The position numbers and the translations under genes are program-made. A DNA stretch of 43,057 nucleotides from CAZMCC01 sp964564695 (GTDB taxonomy: Bacteria; Planctomycetota; Phycisphaerae; Phycisphaerales; UBA1924). The notes beneath the pieces were generated by a model, which had not been told where the DNA came from, made no database searches, and saw only the letters and a list, made by a program, of their open reading frames with translations. Location: NCBI GenBank assembly GCA_964564695.1, contig CAZMCC010000021.1:1-43057 (forward strand). The letters run 5' to 3'. Below are positions 31,662-40,186 of the stretch, piece after piece; position 1 is the stretch's first letter; each line of letters starts with the position of its first letter.

Positions 31662-32960
31662 TCACCCGCAGCCGGCGGCGATGTCCTCGAACCAGGAGTT
31701 GATGAACTCGCCGACATCGGTGGAGTTGACGATGCCGTTGTGGTCCCAATCGGCGACGAGCGTGCCGAAGGCCTGATCCTCGAACCAGGCGTTGATGAAC
31801 TCGCCCACGTCGGTGGAGTTGACGATGCCGTTGTGGTCCCAGTCGGCGGGGCAGGCGGGCTTCATGGGAGAGACCCACAGGTATGCGTCGCTGGTGAATG
31901 CCGGCGCCGGCGTGACCGCGAGGCCCGCGACATACCAGTTCACTCCGTCGTTCCAGATCCCCAGGGCGTTGGAACGCAAGTACCCGGGCGGGAGCGCGGC
32001 ATGAAGGTCCTCGAAACTCTCGGGCGTCGCGGTCCACACCGCGGCACGGATGCTCGAGACGGAGGTGCCGACGTTTCCGACCTGACGACCGTCGTAGGCG
32101 CTGATCGCCATGCCGTTGTTCCAGCCGGCCGGCAGCAGGTCCACGTAGGACTCGGCGGAGCCTTGCCACAGCGCCGGGTGCGTGATGCCGCCGAACGCCG
32201 GGCCGTAAATCGCCCACCCGGCCTGCACGCCGGCGTGCGCGCCGAGGACGGCCGAGACCGAGATCTCCGGGATGTGCACCGGGTGCATATCGATCCACGA
32301 CTCGGGAGTGTCGTGCCACAAACTGGCATGGGAGAAGCCGACCGAGGCGTACCCGGCCTGGGCATCGGCGTCGAGGGCCGTGATGATGGACTGGGTGGTG
32401 GCGACCGGGTGCAAGCTCAGGTAGCTCTCGGGCGTGCCGGTCCAGACGGCCGCGTTCGGCACGCCGTTCACGGTGACCCAGCCTGCCTGCATGCCCAGGG
32501 CGAGCGTGCCTTGCACCGCGAGGGCGCGGGATTGCTCGAATCCAGCCGGGTGGAGAGAGACGTAGGTCTCGGCCGAACCTGTCCAGAGCGCGGCGAGGGA
32601 GAAGTCGTCCCCCTTCTCATTCACAACCGCGACATACCCGACCTGCACGCCGCTGTGTGTGGCGAGTGCAGCGGCGGCGAACAAGTCGGGGACCTTATCC
32701 GGGGTCAAGTCGATGAACGCCCCGGGTGTTCCCGACCACAAGGCTGCCCGAGTCTGGCCGTTGAGCAGGACGACGCCGACCTGTTGGCTGGCGTGCACGC
32801 CGTACGCCTGTGAGGTGTCGAGGCCGGGGAGGCTCGGCTCGAGGTTGATCGCGGTCCATTGCGCCGACGCCGTCGCCGGCACCGCGGCCGCGACGCAGGC
32901 GGCGAGCACACGGCGAGCGGAACGCCGACGCGGGAGCGCGGGAGTCGTCAGTGGCATCAT
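31662..32960 (-). CDS. Secreted dockerin protein 2 with six or more Trp-repeat blades
   Basis: This 432-residue protein has an Arg-rich signal region then AACVAAAVPATASAQ (cleavage near residue 33). The body contains a repeated block of about 45-50 residues whose core reads A-x-L/V-W-x-G/D-T/S-x-E-S/T-Y-x-D/S-L-H-P: AALWSGTPGAFIDLTP, AALWTGSAETYVSLHP, AAVWTGTPESYLSLHP, ASLWHDTPESWIDMHP, PALWQGSAESYVDLLP and AAVWTATPESFEDLHA. Alternating segments (QVGYVA, QAGWVT, QAGYAS, QVGNVG) fit a beta-propeller of HAF-repeat type. The dockerin occupies the last ~63 residues (loops DWDHNGIVNSTD twice). GAGGGG lies 6 bases before the start. Confidence 0.87.
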   Translation of the reverse strand: MMPLTTPALPRRRSARRVLAACVAAAVPATASAQWTAINLEPSLPGLDTSQAYGVHASQQVGVVLLNGQTRAALWSGTPGAFIDLTPDKVPDLFAAAALATHSGVQVGYVAVVNEKGDDFSLAALWTGSAETYVSLHPAGFEQSRALAVQGTLALGMQAGWVTVNGVPNAAVWTGTPESYLSLHPVATTQSIITALDADAQAGYASVGFSHASLWHDTPESWIDMHPVHIPEISVSAVLGAHAGVQAGWAIYGPAFGGITHPALWQGSAESYVDLLPAGWNNGMAISAYDGRQVGNVGTSVSSIRAAVWTATPESFEDLHAALPPGYLRSNALGIWNDGVNWYVAGLAVTPAPAFTSDAYLWVSPMKPACPADWDHNGIVNSTDVGEFINAWFEDQAFGTLVADWDHNGIVNSTDVGEFINSWFEDIAAGCG

Positions 32961-33128
32961 CGAGATCCCCTCATGATGAAGCCGACTTTGCGGCCTGATT
33001 CGGGCACGGGAACGCCCGACGGTCGCGCGGCATGGCGCGGGCCGGTCGGCTGTTTCAGCCTACATCGCAGCGCTGGGCCAACAAGGAGCCCGCGGTGTTA
33101 ATAGTTGTTCGGCCTCGTGGTGGGAGAG

Positions 33129-33162
33129 CATCGAAGTCTCAGGGCAGACTTCGATGGCACGG
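33129..33162 (+). repeat. REP-like hairpin, copy A
   Basis: An 11-bp perfect stem (CATCGAAGTCT at 33129-33139 with 33146-33156) closes loop CAGGGC and is followed by GCACGG. It overlaps the stop of the HTH-like open frame on the other strand and is followed 14 bases later by copy B. Confidence 0.85.
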
Positions 33163-33996
33163 GGCACGGGGGCAGGCATCGAAGTCCCAACGCGGACTTC
33201 GATGGCACGGCGTCGGCGGCGGCGCGCGAGAGCGAGAGCGAGAGCGCGTGCGCGTGCGCGAGACCGGGCCCCGGAGCGAGCACCGGGCGTCGCATAGTGA
33301 GTCGCCGTGAGCGAAAGGATGTTTGGGCGGACGGACCGACAAACACGCGGCCGCCAAGACCAGTCCACCGCGGAGAGGGTTCGCGCCAATCCCTCGGAGC
33401 AGGTGGCGGACCGCACGGGGCTTGGAGAACGGCGGCGCGGCGATGACAGGGGCGCAAGGATCAATTGGGAGCGCGGCGTGCTTCGCGCTCGCTTGACCGG
33501 ACGGCGTCGCAGCTTCGCCGGTAGTCGCTGAGTCGGAACACCGAGATCGCAAAGCCGATCTCGGTGGCACGGTCCATGGCGCGGGTAGATGGCGGGAGAC
33601 GGAGCGCGCCCGGCGACTCGCGGGTGGCATCGTCCGACAGCGGCCGATGGCGGGCACCGGGCTCGTGACGCGCACGAGGTTGGAAGCGGCGCGGCGGCGT
33701 TCGACGGGGGCGGCGGCGGAGGTGGCGAGGGACTCGAGGGCTTGGATTGCGGTGAGACGGGCCTGCGCGGAGTGGATTCGGAGACGGGTCCGGGTGAGGT
33801 GGTCGATGGCGTCGAGCTGGGCTTGAACGTCGGGGGATTGGCAGAGACTCAGGACATCGCGGACGGAGACACCGAGGGAGGCGGCGAGGTCGGGGAGGGA
33901 GAGGGTGGATGAGAGGATGAGGGAGAGGAGGTCGGGGTGGGCGCGCGGTGGCGCTTCGCGCGGTTCGGAGGGCAGGGTGTCGTGGGAGGCAATCAC
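33139..33996 (-). CDS. HTH-like small protein whose frame runs on through repeats
   Basis: Only the first ~105 residues look like protein. HPDLLSLILSSTLSLPDLAA then SLGVSVRDVLSLCQSPDVQ, near residues 20-58, reads as a helix-turn-helix-like region. RTRLRIHSAQARLTAIQA and VERRRAASNLVRVTS follow as charged helices. Beyond there (from about 33680 down) the frame is Arg/Ser/Pro-rich and passes through hairpin copy C (33539-33572), a GAGAGC tandem and copy B, so the original stop may be lost. The start is the GTG at 33996, and the -10 of a strong promoter lies only 9 bases before it, implying a leaderless message. Function unknown; a DNA-binding role is inference. Confidence 0.55.
   Translation of the reverse strand: MIASHDTLPSEPREAPPRAHPDLLSLILSSTLSLPDLAASLGVSVRDVLSLCQSPDVQAQLDAIDHLTRTRLRIHSAQARLTAIQALESLATSAAAPVERRRAASNLVRVTSPVPAIGRCRTMPPASRRARSVSRHLPAPWTVPPRSALRSRCSDSATTGEAATPSGQASAKHAALPIDPCAPVIAAPPFSKPRAVRHLLRGIGANPLRGGLVLAAACLSVRPPKHPFAHGDSLCDARCSLRGPVSRTRTRSRSRSRAPPPTPCHRSPRWDFDACPRAPCHRSLP
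33177..33210 (+). repeat. REP-like hairpin, copy B
   Basis: An 11-bp perfect stem (CATCGAAGTCC at 33177-33187 with 33194-33204) closes loop CAACGC and is followed by GCACGG. It stands in direct orientation to copy A, 48 bases away. Confidence 0.85.
33218..33272. repeat. Short tandem repeats GAGAGC and GCGTGC
   Basis: A run of GCGAGAGCGAGAGCGAGAGC then GCGTGCGCGTGCGCGAG lies just right of copy B. The tandem makes the minus-strand frame Arg/Ser/Thr-rich, which is not protein-like and supports loss of the original gene end. Confidence 0.65.
33539..33572 (+). repeat. REP-like hairpin, copy C
   Basis: An 11-bp perfect stem (CACCGAGATCG at 33539-33549 with 33556-33566) closes loop CAAAGC and is followed by GCACGG. 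It lies in the same orientation as copies A, B and D. Confidence 0.85.
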
Positions 33997-34005
33997 GGCC
34001 GTATC

Positions 34006-34033
34006 AATATACGGGTTTTGATCGGACTGTCAA
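34006..34033 (-). promoter_or_regulatory. Strong sigma-70-type promoter, probably leaderless
   Basis: On the minus strand, TTGACA (34033-34028), a 16-base spacer and TATATT (34011-34006) match the -35/-10 consensus at six of six and five of six positions. The GTG of the HTH-like gene begins at 33996, so transcription should start at or within a few bases of the start codon. Confidence 0.7.
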
Positions 34034-34111
34034 GAGAATGTTCGGTAGTTGACGTAAATAACGGGGGGATAGGTGGTTACGTTGCCGTCTCGTTGGTCGC
34101 GGGGTTCAGAA

Positions 34112-34145
34112 CATCGAAGTCTCAAGGCAGATTTCGATGGCACGG
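34112..34145 (+). repeat. REP-like hairpin, copy D (behind dockerin gene 3)
   Basis: An 11-bp stem (CATCGAAGTCT at 34112-34122 with 34129-34139, one G-T pair) closes loop CAAGGC and is followed by GCACGG. It ends 4 bases from the stop of the minus-strand beta-helix gene, where it could serve as terminator. Confidence 0.85.
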
Positions 34146-34149
34146 GACG

Positions 34150-35757
34150 TCACCCACAGCCGGCCGCGATGTCCTCGAACCACGAGTTGATGAACTCTCC
34201 AACGTCGGTGGAGTTCACGATGCCGTTGCGATCCCAGTCGGCGACGAGCGTGCCGTTGATGAGGTCTTCGAACCAGGCGTTGACGAACTCGCCGACGTCG
34301 GTGGAGTTGACGATGCCGTTGTGGTCGAAGTCGGCGGGGCACTTTTCGCCGCCGCCGGTCGCGCGTTCGTACGCGCCGATGTCGAAGGCGGGGCCGGAGG
34401 GGCGCGGTGTGCCCGCGCGATCGACGGGCGGGGCGGGGTCGCCGGCGAAGGACGCGGCCCCGGCGTCGATGGCGGCGCTGGTCTCGCTTAAGGTGTAGTC
34501 GGACCCGGCGAGGTTGGTGAAGAGCGCGGGCCATGACGCGGACGGCACGACGAACGAGTGCGTGTCGTGGCCGGTCTGGGTACGCCACTGCGCGAGCGTG
34601 AGGTTGCCGCCGGGACCGTCGCCGTCGGCGTCGATGCGGTCCATCATGATGTTGTAATCGCTCGCGAACCCGGGGAGGGAGTTGGCGGTGATGATGAGGC
34701 TGCCGCGGAAACCGTGGTAGTTGAGCAGGATGTTGTTGAAGAGCGTGTTGCCCGTGGAGGCGTCGGAGATGTTGACGCACCAGCGGGCGTTGGGGTTGGC
34801 GGTGGAGCCGTTGATGATGGTGTTGTTGACGACGAGGTTGTTGGAGGCGGGGAGCAGGCCGTCGATCTTGTAGAGCGAGATGCCGCTGGAGTGGTTGGAG
34901 TAGAGGAGGTTGTTGCGGATGACGGAGTCCTGCACGCCGTCGAAGTTGATGGCGGAGCCGCCGCCGGGGCTGACGCGGGGGACGCCGCTGGGGTCGATGT
35001 ACGGCCCGCCGATGGACATCTCCCAGATGGTGTTCTGCTCGACGAGGACGTTGCGGATAACGCCGTCGCCGCCCTGGCTTTCGTCGGAGTTGACGTGAAC
35101 GCCCTGGCTGGAACAGTGGTGGATGACGTTGTTGCGGGCGACGTGGTTATCGCCGGAGTTCGAGAAGTAGATGGCGTGCTCGTTGGCGATGTCGTGGATG
35201 AGGTTATTCTCGACGGTGACGTTGTTCGAGTGGCCGGTGAAGACGCCCCACTTGCCGTGGTTGTGGACGTGGTTGTTGCGGATGACGATGTGGCCGGTTG
35301 TCGAGTCGGGCGGACAGACGGAGCGGATGCCGGCACGGCTGTCGCGCTGGTCGTTGGACCCGGTGACCTCGAACCCCTCAATGACGATCCACGAGGTGGT
35401 GTCCATGTTGATGCGGGCCTTGTGGGCCTGGCCGTTGAAGGTGGCGGCCGGGGTATTCACGAGGACGCCGGGCTGTGCGCTGAAGGTGATCGGGGCGCCG
35501 GGGGCGCCGGCGTTGTCCTCGCCGATGTTGAAGCCGTTGTAGGTGCCGGGGAGGACGATGACGGTGTCGCCGGGGCCGACGCTGAACGCGGCGTGCTGGA
35601 GCGTGAGCCAGGGGTGCTTCTGCGAGAGGCCGTCGTTGGAGTCGCTGCCGCCCGACGCGGCGGGGGCGACGTAGTAGGTCGACTGGGCGAGCGCGGGGGC
35701 GCCGAGCAGATGCAGCGGTGCGAAAGCGATGAGAGCGATGGTCACGCTGCGATGCAT
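34150..35757 (-). CDS. Secreted dockerin protein 3: right-handed beta-helix (pectate-lyase-like)
   Basis: This 535-residue protein has a signal peptide (IALIAFAPLHLLGAPALAQ, cleavage near residue 25). YYVAPAASGGSDSNDGLSQ, then PWLTLQHAAFSVGPGDTVIV, is the standard opening of secreted beta-helix enzymes. Successive coils follow, rich in N and V (HIVIRNNHVHNHGKWGVF, NNVTVENNLIHDIANEHAIY, NVLVEQNTIW, DSVIRNNLLY), giving about ten rungs to residue 400. Such folds include pectate lyases and other polysaccharide lyases, but no catalytic residues could be assigned. The terminal DFDHNGIVNSTD and DWDRNGIVNSTD loops form the dockerin. It probably acts on, or binds, polysaccharide outside the cell. Confidence 0.9.
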   Translation of the reverse strand: MHRSVTIALIAFAPLHLLGAPALAQSTYYVAPAASGGSDSNDGLSQKHPWLTLQHAAFSVGPGDTVIVLPGTYNGFNIGEDNAGAPGAPITFSAQPGVLVNTPAATFNGQAHKARINMDTTSWIVIEGFEVTGSNDQRDSRAGIRSVCPPDSTTGHIVIRNNHVHNHGKWGVFTGHSNNVTVENNLIHDIANEHAIYFSNSGDNHVARNNVIHHCSSQGVHVNSDESQGGDGVIRNVLVEQNTIWEMSIGGPYIDPSGVPRVSPGGGSAINFDGVQDSVIRNNLLYSNHSSGISLYKIDGLLPASNNLVVNNTIINGSTANPNARWCVNISDASTGNTLFNNILLNYHGFRGSLIITANSLPGFASDYNIMMDRIDADGDGPGGNLTLAQWRTQTGHDTHSFVVPSASWPALFTNLAGSDYTLSETSAAIDAGAASFAGDPAPPVDRAGTPRPSGPAFDIGAYERATGGGEKCPADFDHNGIVNSTDVGEFVNAWFEDLINGTLVADWDRNGIVNSTDVGEFINSWFEDIAAGCG

Positions 35758-35882
35758 ACGGATCCTCGCGCGTGGGCTTGGGCGAGTGTACCAGGGGCCC
35801 GCCCTGAGCGGAAGGGGGTTGATGAAATGCCGGCCCGGCGAGCCGCGAGCACGGAGGCCCGTCGCTCACGCTCCGGGTTCGT

Positions 35883-37535
35883 TCAGCCGCACCCCGCGGC
35901 CGTGTCCTCGAACCACGAGTTGATGAACTCGCCGACGTCCGCGGAGTTGACGATGCCGTTGCCGTCCCAATCGGTGACGAACGTGCCGTTGACCTGGTCC
36001 GCGAACCACGCATTGATGAACTCGCCGACGTCGGTGGAGTTGACGATGCCGTTGTGGTCGAAGTCGGCGGTGCACAGGGGCGTGTTGCCGAGCAGGAGGA
36101 TCTGGTCGGAGATCTCGTCGATGAGGGCGATGTCGATGGCGCCGTCGAGGTTGACGTCGAGCAGGACGGCGCAGGCGGGGTTGTTGGTGGCGAAGAAGGT
36201 GTCGGTGAGGGTGAGGACGCCGTTGATGTTCTCCATGAGATACCACTCGCCGGCGCCGAAGCTGGAGAGGACCCAGTCGAGGTCGCCGTCGCCGTCGAGG
36301 TCGGCGGTGTCGGTGGCGATGGAGCCGTCGAGGCTGAAGGTCTGGGGGGCGCCGAGGTTGCCGGCGCCGTCGCCCATGTGGACGCAGGCGCCCGAGTAGC
36401 TGGCGGCGCAGGTGACGTCGAGGTTGTGGTCGCCGTTGAGCTCGGAGCAGACGATCATCCAATAACCGAAGCCGGTGGTGAGGGCGGCGCCCTGCTGGAA
36501 CGAGCCGTTGCCCAGGCCGCGGAAGACGGTGATGCGTCCGGAGTCGCGGCAGCCGACGACGAGGTCGGTGATGCCGTCGTTGTTCATGTCGGCGGCGGTG
36601 ATGGCCCACTCGCCGTTGCCGTTGCCGTTGAAGTTGGTGAGGAACCCGAAGCCGCCCGAGCCGTTGTTGCGGATGACGCCGACGTTGCTGGACTGGGTGT
36701 TGGCGGTGGCGATGTCGATGTCGCCGTCACCGTCGATATCGAGGACGGCGATGCCGTGGGGCTGGCTGCCGACGGTGTAGTCGGTGCGTGGCGCGAAGTG
36801 GCCGTTGCCCAGGCCCATGAAGACCGAGACGGTGGAGCCGGAGGTGTTGGCGGTGACCATGTCGGCGATGCCGTCGCCATTGAAGTCCGCGGCCTCGTTG
36901 GGGCTGGGTGTGGGGCCGGAGGGGAAGGTGGGCGAGATGAAGGTCGCGAAGTCCCCGGGGTCGCCTGGGTTGTTGAGGAAGATCCGCATGTCCGAGGTGT
37001 CTTCGCACACAATGCAGATATCGACGGCCCCGTCGTTGTTGAAGTCGCACGCCTGGCCGCCGTACGGGCGGGGCGAGATCTTGGGCTCGGTGGTGTCGAG
37101 GGTGTCGAGGGGAGCGAAGGTCATGGTCGCGGGTCCGGCGGCGACCCAGAACTGCCAGGAGTATCCGGCGGCGCGGACGTGCGAGCCGTCGGCGCCGGCG
37201 ATGTCATGCGAGAGCACGACCCAGACGCGCTCGCCCCGGGTGAAGGGGTCGCTGGGCGTGAAGCGGACGTGCGTATCGCCGTCGAGAAGAGAGAACGTGC
37301 CGGCGATCGGGCCGGACCGCTCGCCGAAGGCGTGGAAGCGGAAGGGCGAGGCCGTGAACGACGCCAGGTTCATCGCGCGATCGAAGGTGACGTCGATGGT
37401 GGTGGACGGCGCGTTCGCCAGCGAGTTCCTCGACGGCGTGTGTGACACGATCTGGAGCGTCTGAGCGCTCGCGGACGATGCGACAAGGGCGATCGACAGC
37501 ACGCTCAGCCGGAGCGAATTCGACAGCGACAGCAT
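35883..37535 (-). CDS. Secreted dockerin protein 4: Ig-like plus FG-GAP/VCBS propeller
   Basis: This 550-residue protein has a signal peptide (LSVLSIALVASSASAQ, cleavage near residue 24). The first domain (about 27-135, VSHTPSRNSLANAPSTTIDV, FTPSDPFTRGERVWVVLSHD) resembles SbsA-like Ig domains. It is followed by about seven FG-GAP/VCBS blades with calcium-binding D-x-D/N-x-D-G motifs (DFNNDGAVDICIV, DFNGDGIADMVTA, DIDGDGDIDIATA, DMNNDGITDLVVG, ELNGDHNLDVTCA, DLDGDGDLDWVLS, DVNLDGAIDIALI), predicting a propeller. The C-terminal dockerin has loops DFDHNGIVNSTD and DWDGNGIVNSAD. Such proteins typically act in surface adhesion. Confidence 0.92.
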   Translation of the reverse strand: MLSLSNSLRLSVLSIALVASSASAQTLQIVSHTPSRNSLANAPSTTIDVTFDRAMNLASFTASPFRFHAFGERSGPIAGTFSLLDGDTHVRFTPSDPFTRGERVWVVLSHDIAGADGSHVRAAGYSWQFWVAAGPATMTFAPLDTLDTTEPKISPRPYGGQACDFNNDGAVDICIVCEDTSDMRIFLNNPGDPGDFATFISPTFPSGPTPSPNEAADFNGDGIADMVTANTSGSTVSVFMGLGNGHFAPRTDYTVGSQPHGIAVLDIDGDGDIDIATANTQSSNVGVIRNNGSGGFGFLTNFNGNGNGEWAITAADMNNDGITDLVVGCRDSGRITVFRGLGNGSFQQGAALTTGFGYWMIVCSELNGDHNLDVTCAASYSGACVHMGDGAGNLGAPQTFSLDGSIATDTADLDGDGDLDWVLSSFGAGEWYLMENINGVLTLTDTFFATNNPACAVLLDVNLDGAIDIALIDEISDQILLLGNTPLCTADFDHNGIVNSTDVGEFINAWFADQVNGTFVTDWDGNGIVNSADVGEFINSWFEDTAAGCG

Positions 37536-37707
37536 GGCTTTGGTCTCCCGCCTTGAAATGGGCCTCTCGCGAGCGAGTCTACCGCGCCCGTGCCCGAACG
37601 CAAGGTGCTGGAGGCCGACAGCGGAGCGCCCCCTGTGTCATGTCGCTGTTCGTACGGCAGCAAATCTTTACATGACGCCCGGGCGTGCGTGGCATCCGTA
37701 CCAGCGT

Positions 37708-38430
37708 TCACCCACAACCGGCGGCGATGTCCTCGAACCAGGAGTTGATGAACTCGCCCACGTCGGTGGAATTCACGATGCCGTTGCCGTCCCAGTCGGA
37801 GACGAGCGTCCCGTCGACCTGATCCTGGAACCACGCGTTGATGAACTCGCCGACGTCGACGGAGTTCACGATCCCGTTGTGATCGAAGTCGGCGAGGCAC
37901 GCGGACCCGATCGTTACGCGATAGTCACCGTCGGGGTCGCTGTTGTCGAAGTACAGCGTGTCCTCTGGGCAGACAAAGAGAAACACGGCGCCCGCGGGCA
38001 CCTCCACCACGACCTCGGTCACGTTCGCACGCGCGACGCGGAAGTCCTCGGGGATGTCCGTCGGCAGCCCGCCGAAAAACGTCGGGGCAGTGAAAACCGG
38101 CACTCCTGCCGCGATCGCGCCCGGGACGCGGTGCGGCTGACTCGTGGCGAGGAGCGTGCTGGACGACGAGAACACCGCGATTGTGCCGTTGCTCTGGTCC
38201 GCCGGGCTGCCGGTCTGCTGATAGCTCCCCGCGACGCTGAGCCGGATTGTTTCGCCGGACGTGATTCCGATCGCCGCGAGGTCCACAATCAGCGGGGCGT
38301 TGGGGCTGTCGGAGTTGGTGCGCAGGTAGGTGCCGCGCGGGTCGAGACTAAAGGATGTCTGTCCGTTGACCCCGGTCGCGGCAGAAGTAATCACGCCGAG
38401 GACCCAGAGCCGCAGGGTGTGCGTACGCAT
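37708..38430 (-). CDS. Secreted dockerin protein 5
   Basis: This 240-residue protein starts at the ATG at 38430, with GGAGG 7 bases upstream. The signal peptide is LWVLGVITSAATGVNGQ. The single beta-rich domain (about 25-175: SFSLDPRGTYLRTNSDSP, IRLSVAGSYQQTGSPADQ, TEVVVEVPAGAVFLFVCPED) resembles a jelly-roll of the kind that binds carbohydrate or is part of PEP-CTERM-like surface proteins, but no family is certain. The dockerin loops read DFDHNGIVNSVD and DWDGNGIVNSTD, the first with Val in place of the usual Thr. It lies about 200 bases from the atpA stop on the same strand. Confidence 0.87.
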   Translation of the reverse strand: MRTHTLRLWVLGVITSAATGVNGQTSFSLDPRGTYLRTNSDSPNAPLIVDLAAIGITSGETIRLSVAGSYQQTGSPADQSNGTIAVFSSSSTLLATSQPHRVPGAIAAGVPVFTAPTFFGGLPTDIPEDFRVARANVTEVVVEVPAGAVFLFVCPEDTLYFDNSDPDGDYRVTIGSACLADFDHNGIVNSVDVGEFINAWFQDQVDGTLVSDWDGNGIVNSTDVGEFINSWFEDIAAGCG

Positions 38431-38629
38431 CGCCAATCCTCCAGTGGCAGACGGACCCGGTGTGGCATCGCACCGATCGACTCGGTACGAGCTTACATCG
38501 CTGGCGCAGGCTTGCCACCCCGACACGCGCTGCTCAGCCCTCTCGCGGCGCCGATTCGGCAGGCATTGTCGACAAAGAACGTGCGCCACATGGTGACGCC
38601 GGTTACGGGCCTTCCTGGTAACGAGGCGC

Positions 38630-40186
38630 TCAGCCCTTGGGCTTCCATCCCGCCTTGAACTTCCCGATCGCGCTCTCGAGCTTCTTTTCGAGCTCGCCGT
38701 CGATCGCCTTCTTCGTCGCGATCTCGTCCCACAGCGGCTTGTTCGCCGTCTGGAAGTTCTCCTGAAGAGCCTTCTCGAACTCGCGGACGTTCGCCACCGG
38801 GACGTCGTCCAGCAGGCCCTTGCCGCCGGCGAAGATCGAGATGACCTGGTCGGCGATGTGGAACGGCGTGTACTGGCCCTGCTTGAGGATCTCGACGAAG
38901 CGGCGCCCGCGGTCGAGCTGACGCTGCGTCGCCTTGTCCAGTTCCGTGCCGAGCTGGGCGAAGGCCTCGAGCTCGCGGGCGGCCGCGAGGTCCAGTCGCA
39001 GCGAGCCGGCGATCTTCTTCATCGCCTTCACCTGGGCGTTGCCACCGACGCGGCTCACCGAGATACCGACGTTGATCGCGGGACGCACGCCGGCGAAGAA
39101 CAGTTCGGGCTCGAGGTAGATCTGGCCGTCGGTGATCGAGATCACGTTCGTCGGGATATACGCCGACACGTCGCCTTCCTGCGTCTCGATGATCGGCAGC
39201 GCGGTGAGCGACCCGCCGCCGTTCTCGTTGGACAGCTTGGTGGCGCGCTCGAGCAGGCGGCTGTGGAGATAGAACACGTCGCCGGGGTACGCCTCGCGAC
39301 CGGGCGGGCGACGCAGCAGCAGCGACAGCTGGCGGTACGCCACGGCCTGCTTGGAAAGGTCGTCGTAGATGCACAGCGCGTGCTTGGGGGTCTTGTTCTT
39401 CATGCCGTTCCACATGAAGTACTCGCCCATCGTGCAGCCCGCGTACGGCGCGATGTACTGCAGCGGCGCGGGGTCGGAGCTGCCGGCGTTCACGACGATC
39501 GTGTACTCCATCGCCCCGTTCTTGCGGAGCGTCTCGACCGTCGCCGCGACCGTCGATTCCTTCTGCCCCACCGAGACGTAGATGCACACCACGGCGTCGG
39601 GGGTGCCCCAGTACTGCTTCTGGTTGATGATCGTGTCGATCGCGACGGCGGTCTTGCCCGTCTTGCGGTCGCCGATGATGAGCTCGCGCTGGCCCTTGCC
39701 GATCGGGATCATCGCGTCGACCGACTTGATGCCCGTCTGGAGCGGCTCGGTCACGGGCTGACGCTCGGCGATGCCGGGAGCGATGATGTCGATCTTGCGG
39801 TACTCGGCGGCCTGGATGGCCGGGCCGTTGTCGAGCGGACGACCCAGAGGGTCGACGACGCGCCCGAGCAGGGCCTCGCCGACGGGCACTTCGAGCAGGC
39901 GACCGGTGGCCTTGACGAGGTCGCCTTCCTTGACGGCGAGGTAGTCGCCGTAGATGACCGCGCCGACGGTGTCCTCCTCGAGGTTGAACACCTGGCCCAT
40001 GACGGCGCCCTTGGCGCTCTGGAACTCGAGGAGTTCGCCGGCCATCGCCTTGGCAAGCCCGTAGACGCGGGCGATGCCGTCACCGACTTCGACGACCCGT
40101 CCCACTTCCGAGACTTCGAGCTCGGCGGAGTACTGGGCGATTTCGTTCTTGATGACGGAGGCGATTTCGTCGGTGCGGATCTTCAC
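38630..40186 (-). CDS. atpA: F1 ATP synthase alpha subunit (isolated gene)
   Basis: The 518-residue product, starting at GTG 40186 (KIRTDEIASVIKNEI), has the standard alpha-subunit order: beta-barrel (VGRVVEVGDGIARVYGL, ~28-44), P-loop GDRKTGKTAVAID (~172-184), IYVSVGQKESTV, YDDLSKQAVAYRQLSLLLRR, SNENGGGSLTALPIIETQ and the C-terminal helical domain. The nucleotide sits at the non-catalytic alpha site at the alpha-beta interface. In most bacteria atpA lies between atpH and atpG; here the next gene downstream is a dockerin protein and upstream is an intergenic region, so the operon is split. No signs of frameshift or decay were seen. Confidence 0.95.
   Translation of the reverse strand: MKIRTDEIASVIKNEIAQYSAELEVSEVGRVVEVGDGIARVYGLAKAMAGELLEFQSAKGAVMGQVFNLEEDTVGAVIYGDYLAVKEGDLVKATGRLLEVPVGEALLGRVVDPLGRPLDNGPAIQAAEYRKIDIIAPGIAERQPVTEPLQTGIKSVDAMIPIGKGQRELIIGDRKTGKTAVAIDTIINQKQYWGTPDAVVCIYVSVGQKESTVAATVETLRKNGAMEYTIVVNAGSSDPAPLQYIAPYAGCTMGEYFMWNGMKNKTPKHALCIYDDLSKQAVAYRQLSLLLRRPPGREAYPGDVFYLHSRLLERATKLSNENGGGSLTALPIIETQEGDVSAYIPTNVISITDGQIYLEPELFFAGVRPAINVGISVSRVGGNAQVKAMKKIAGSLRLDLAAARELEAFAQLGTELDKATQRQLDRGRRFVEILKQGQYTPFHIADQVISIFAGGKGLLDDVPVANVREFEKALQENFQTANKPLWDEIATKKAIDGELEKKLESAIGKFKAGWKPKG

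Noticed and set aside
33129..34145. CRISPR array formed by the repeated hairpins
   Set aside because: Copies are irregularly spaced (48, 362 and 573 bases), stems vary and no cas gene is near.
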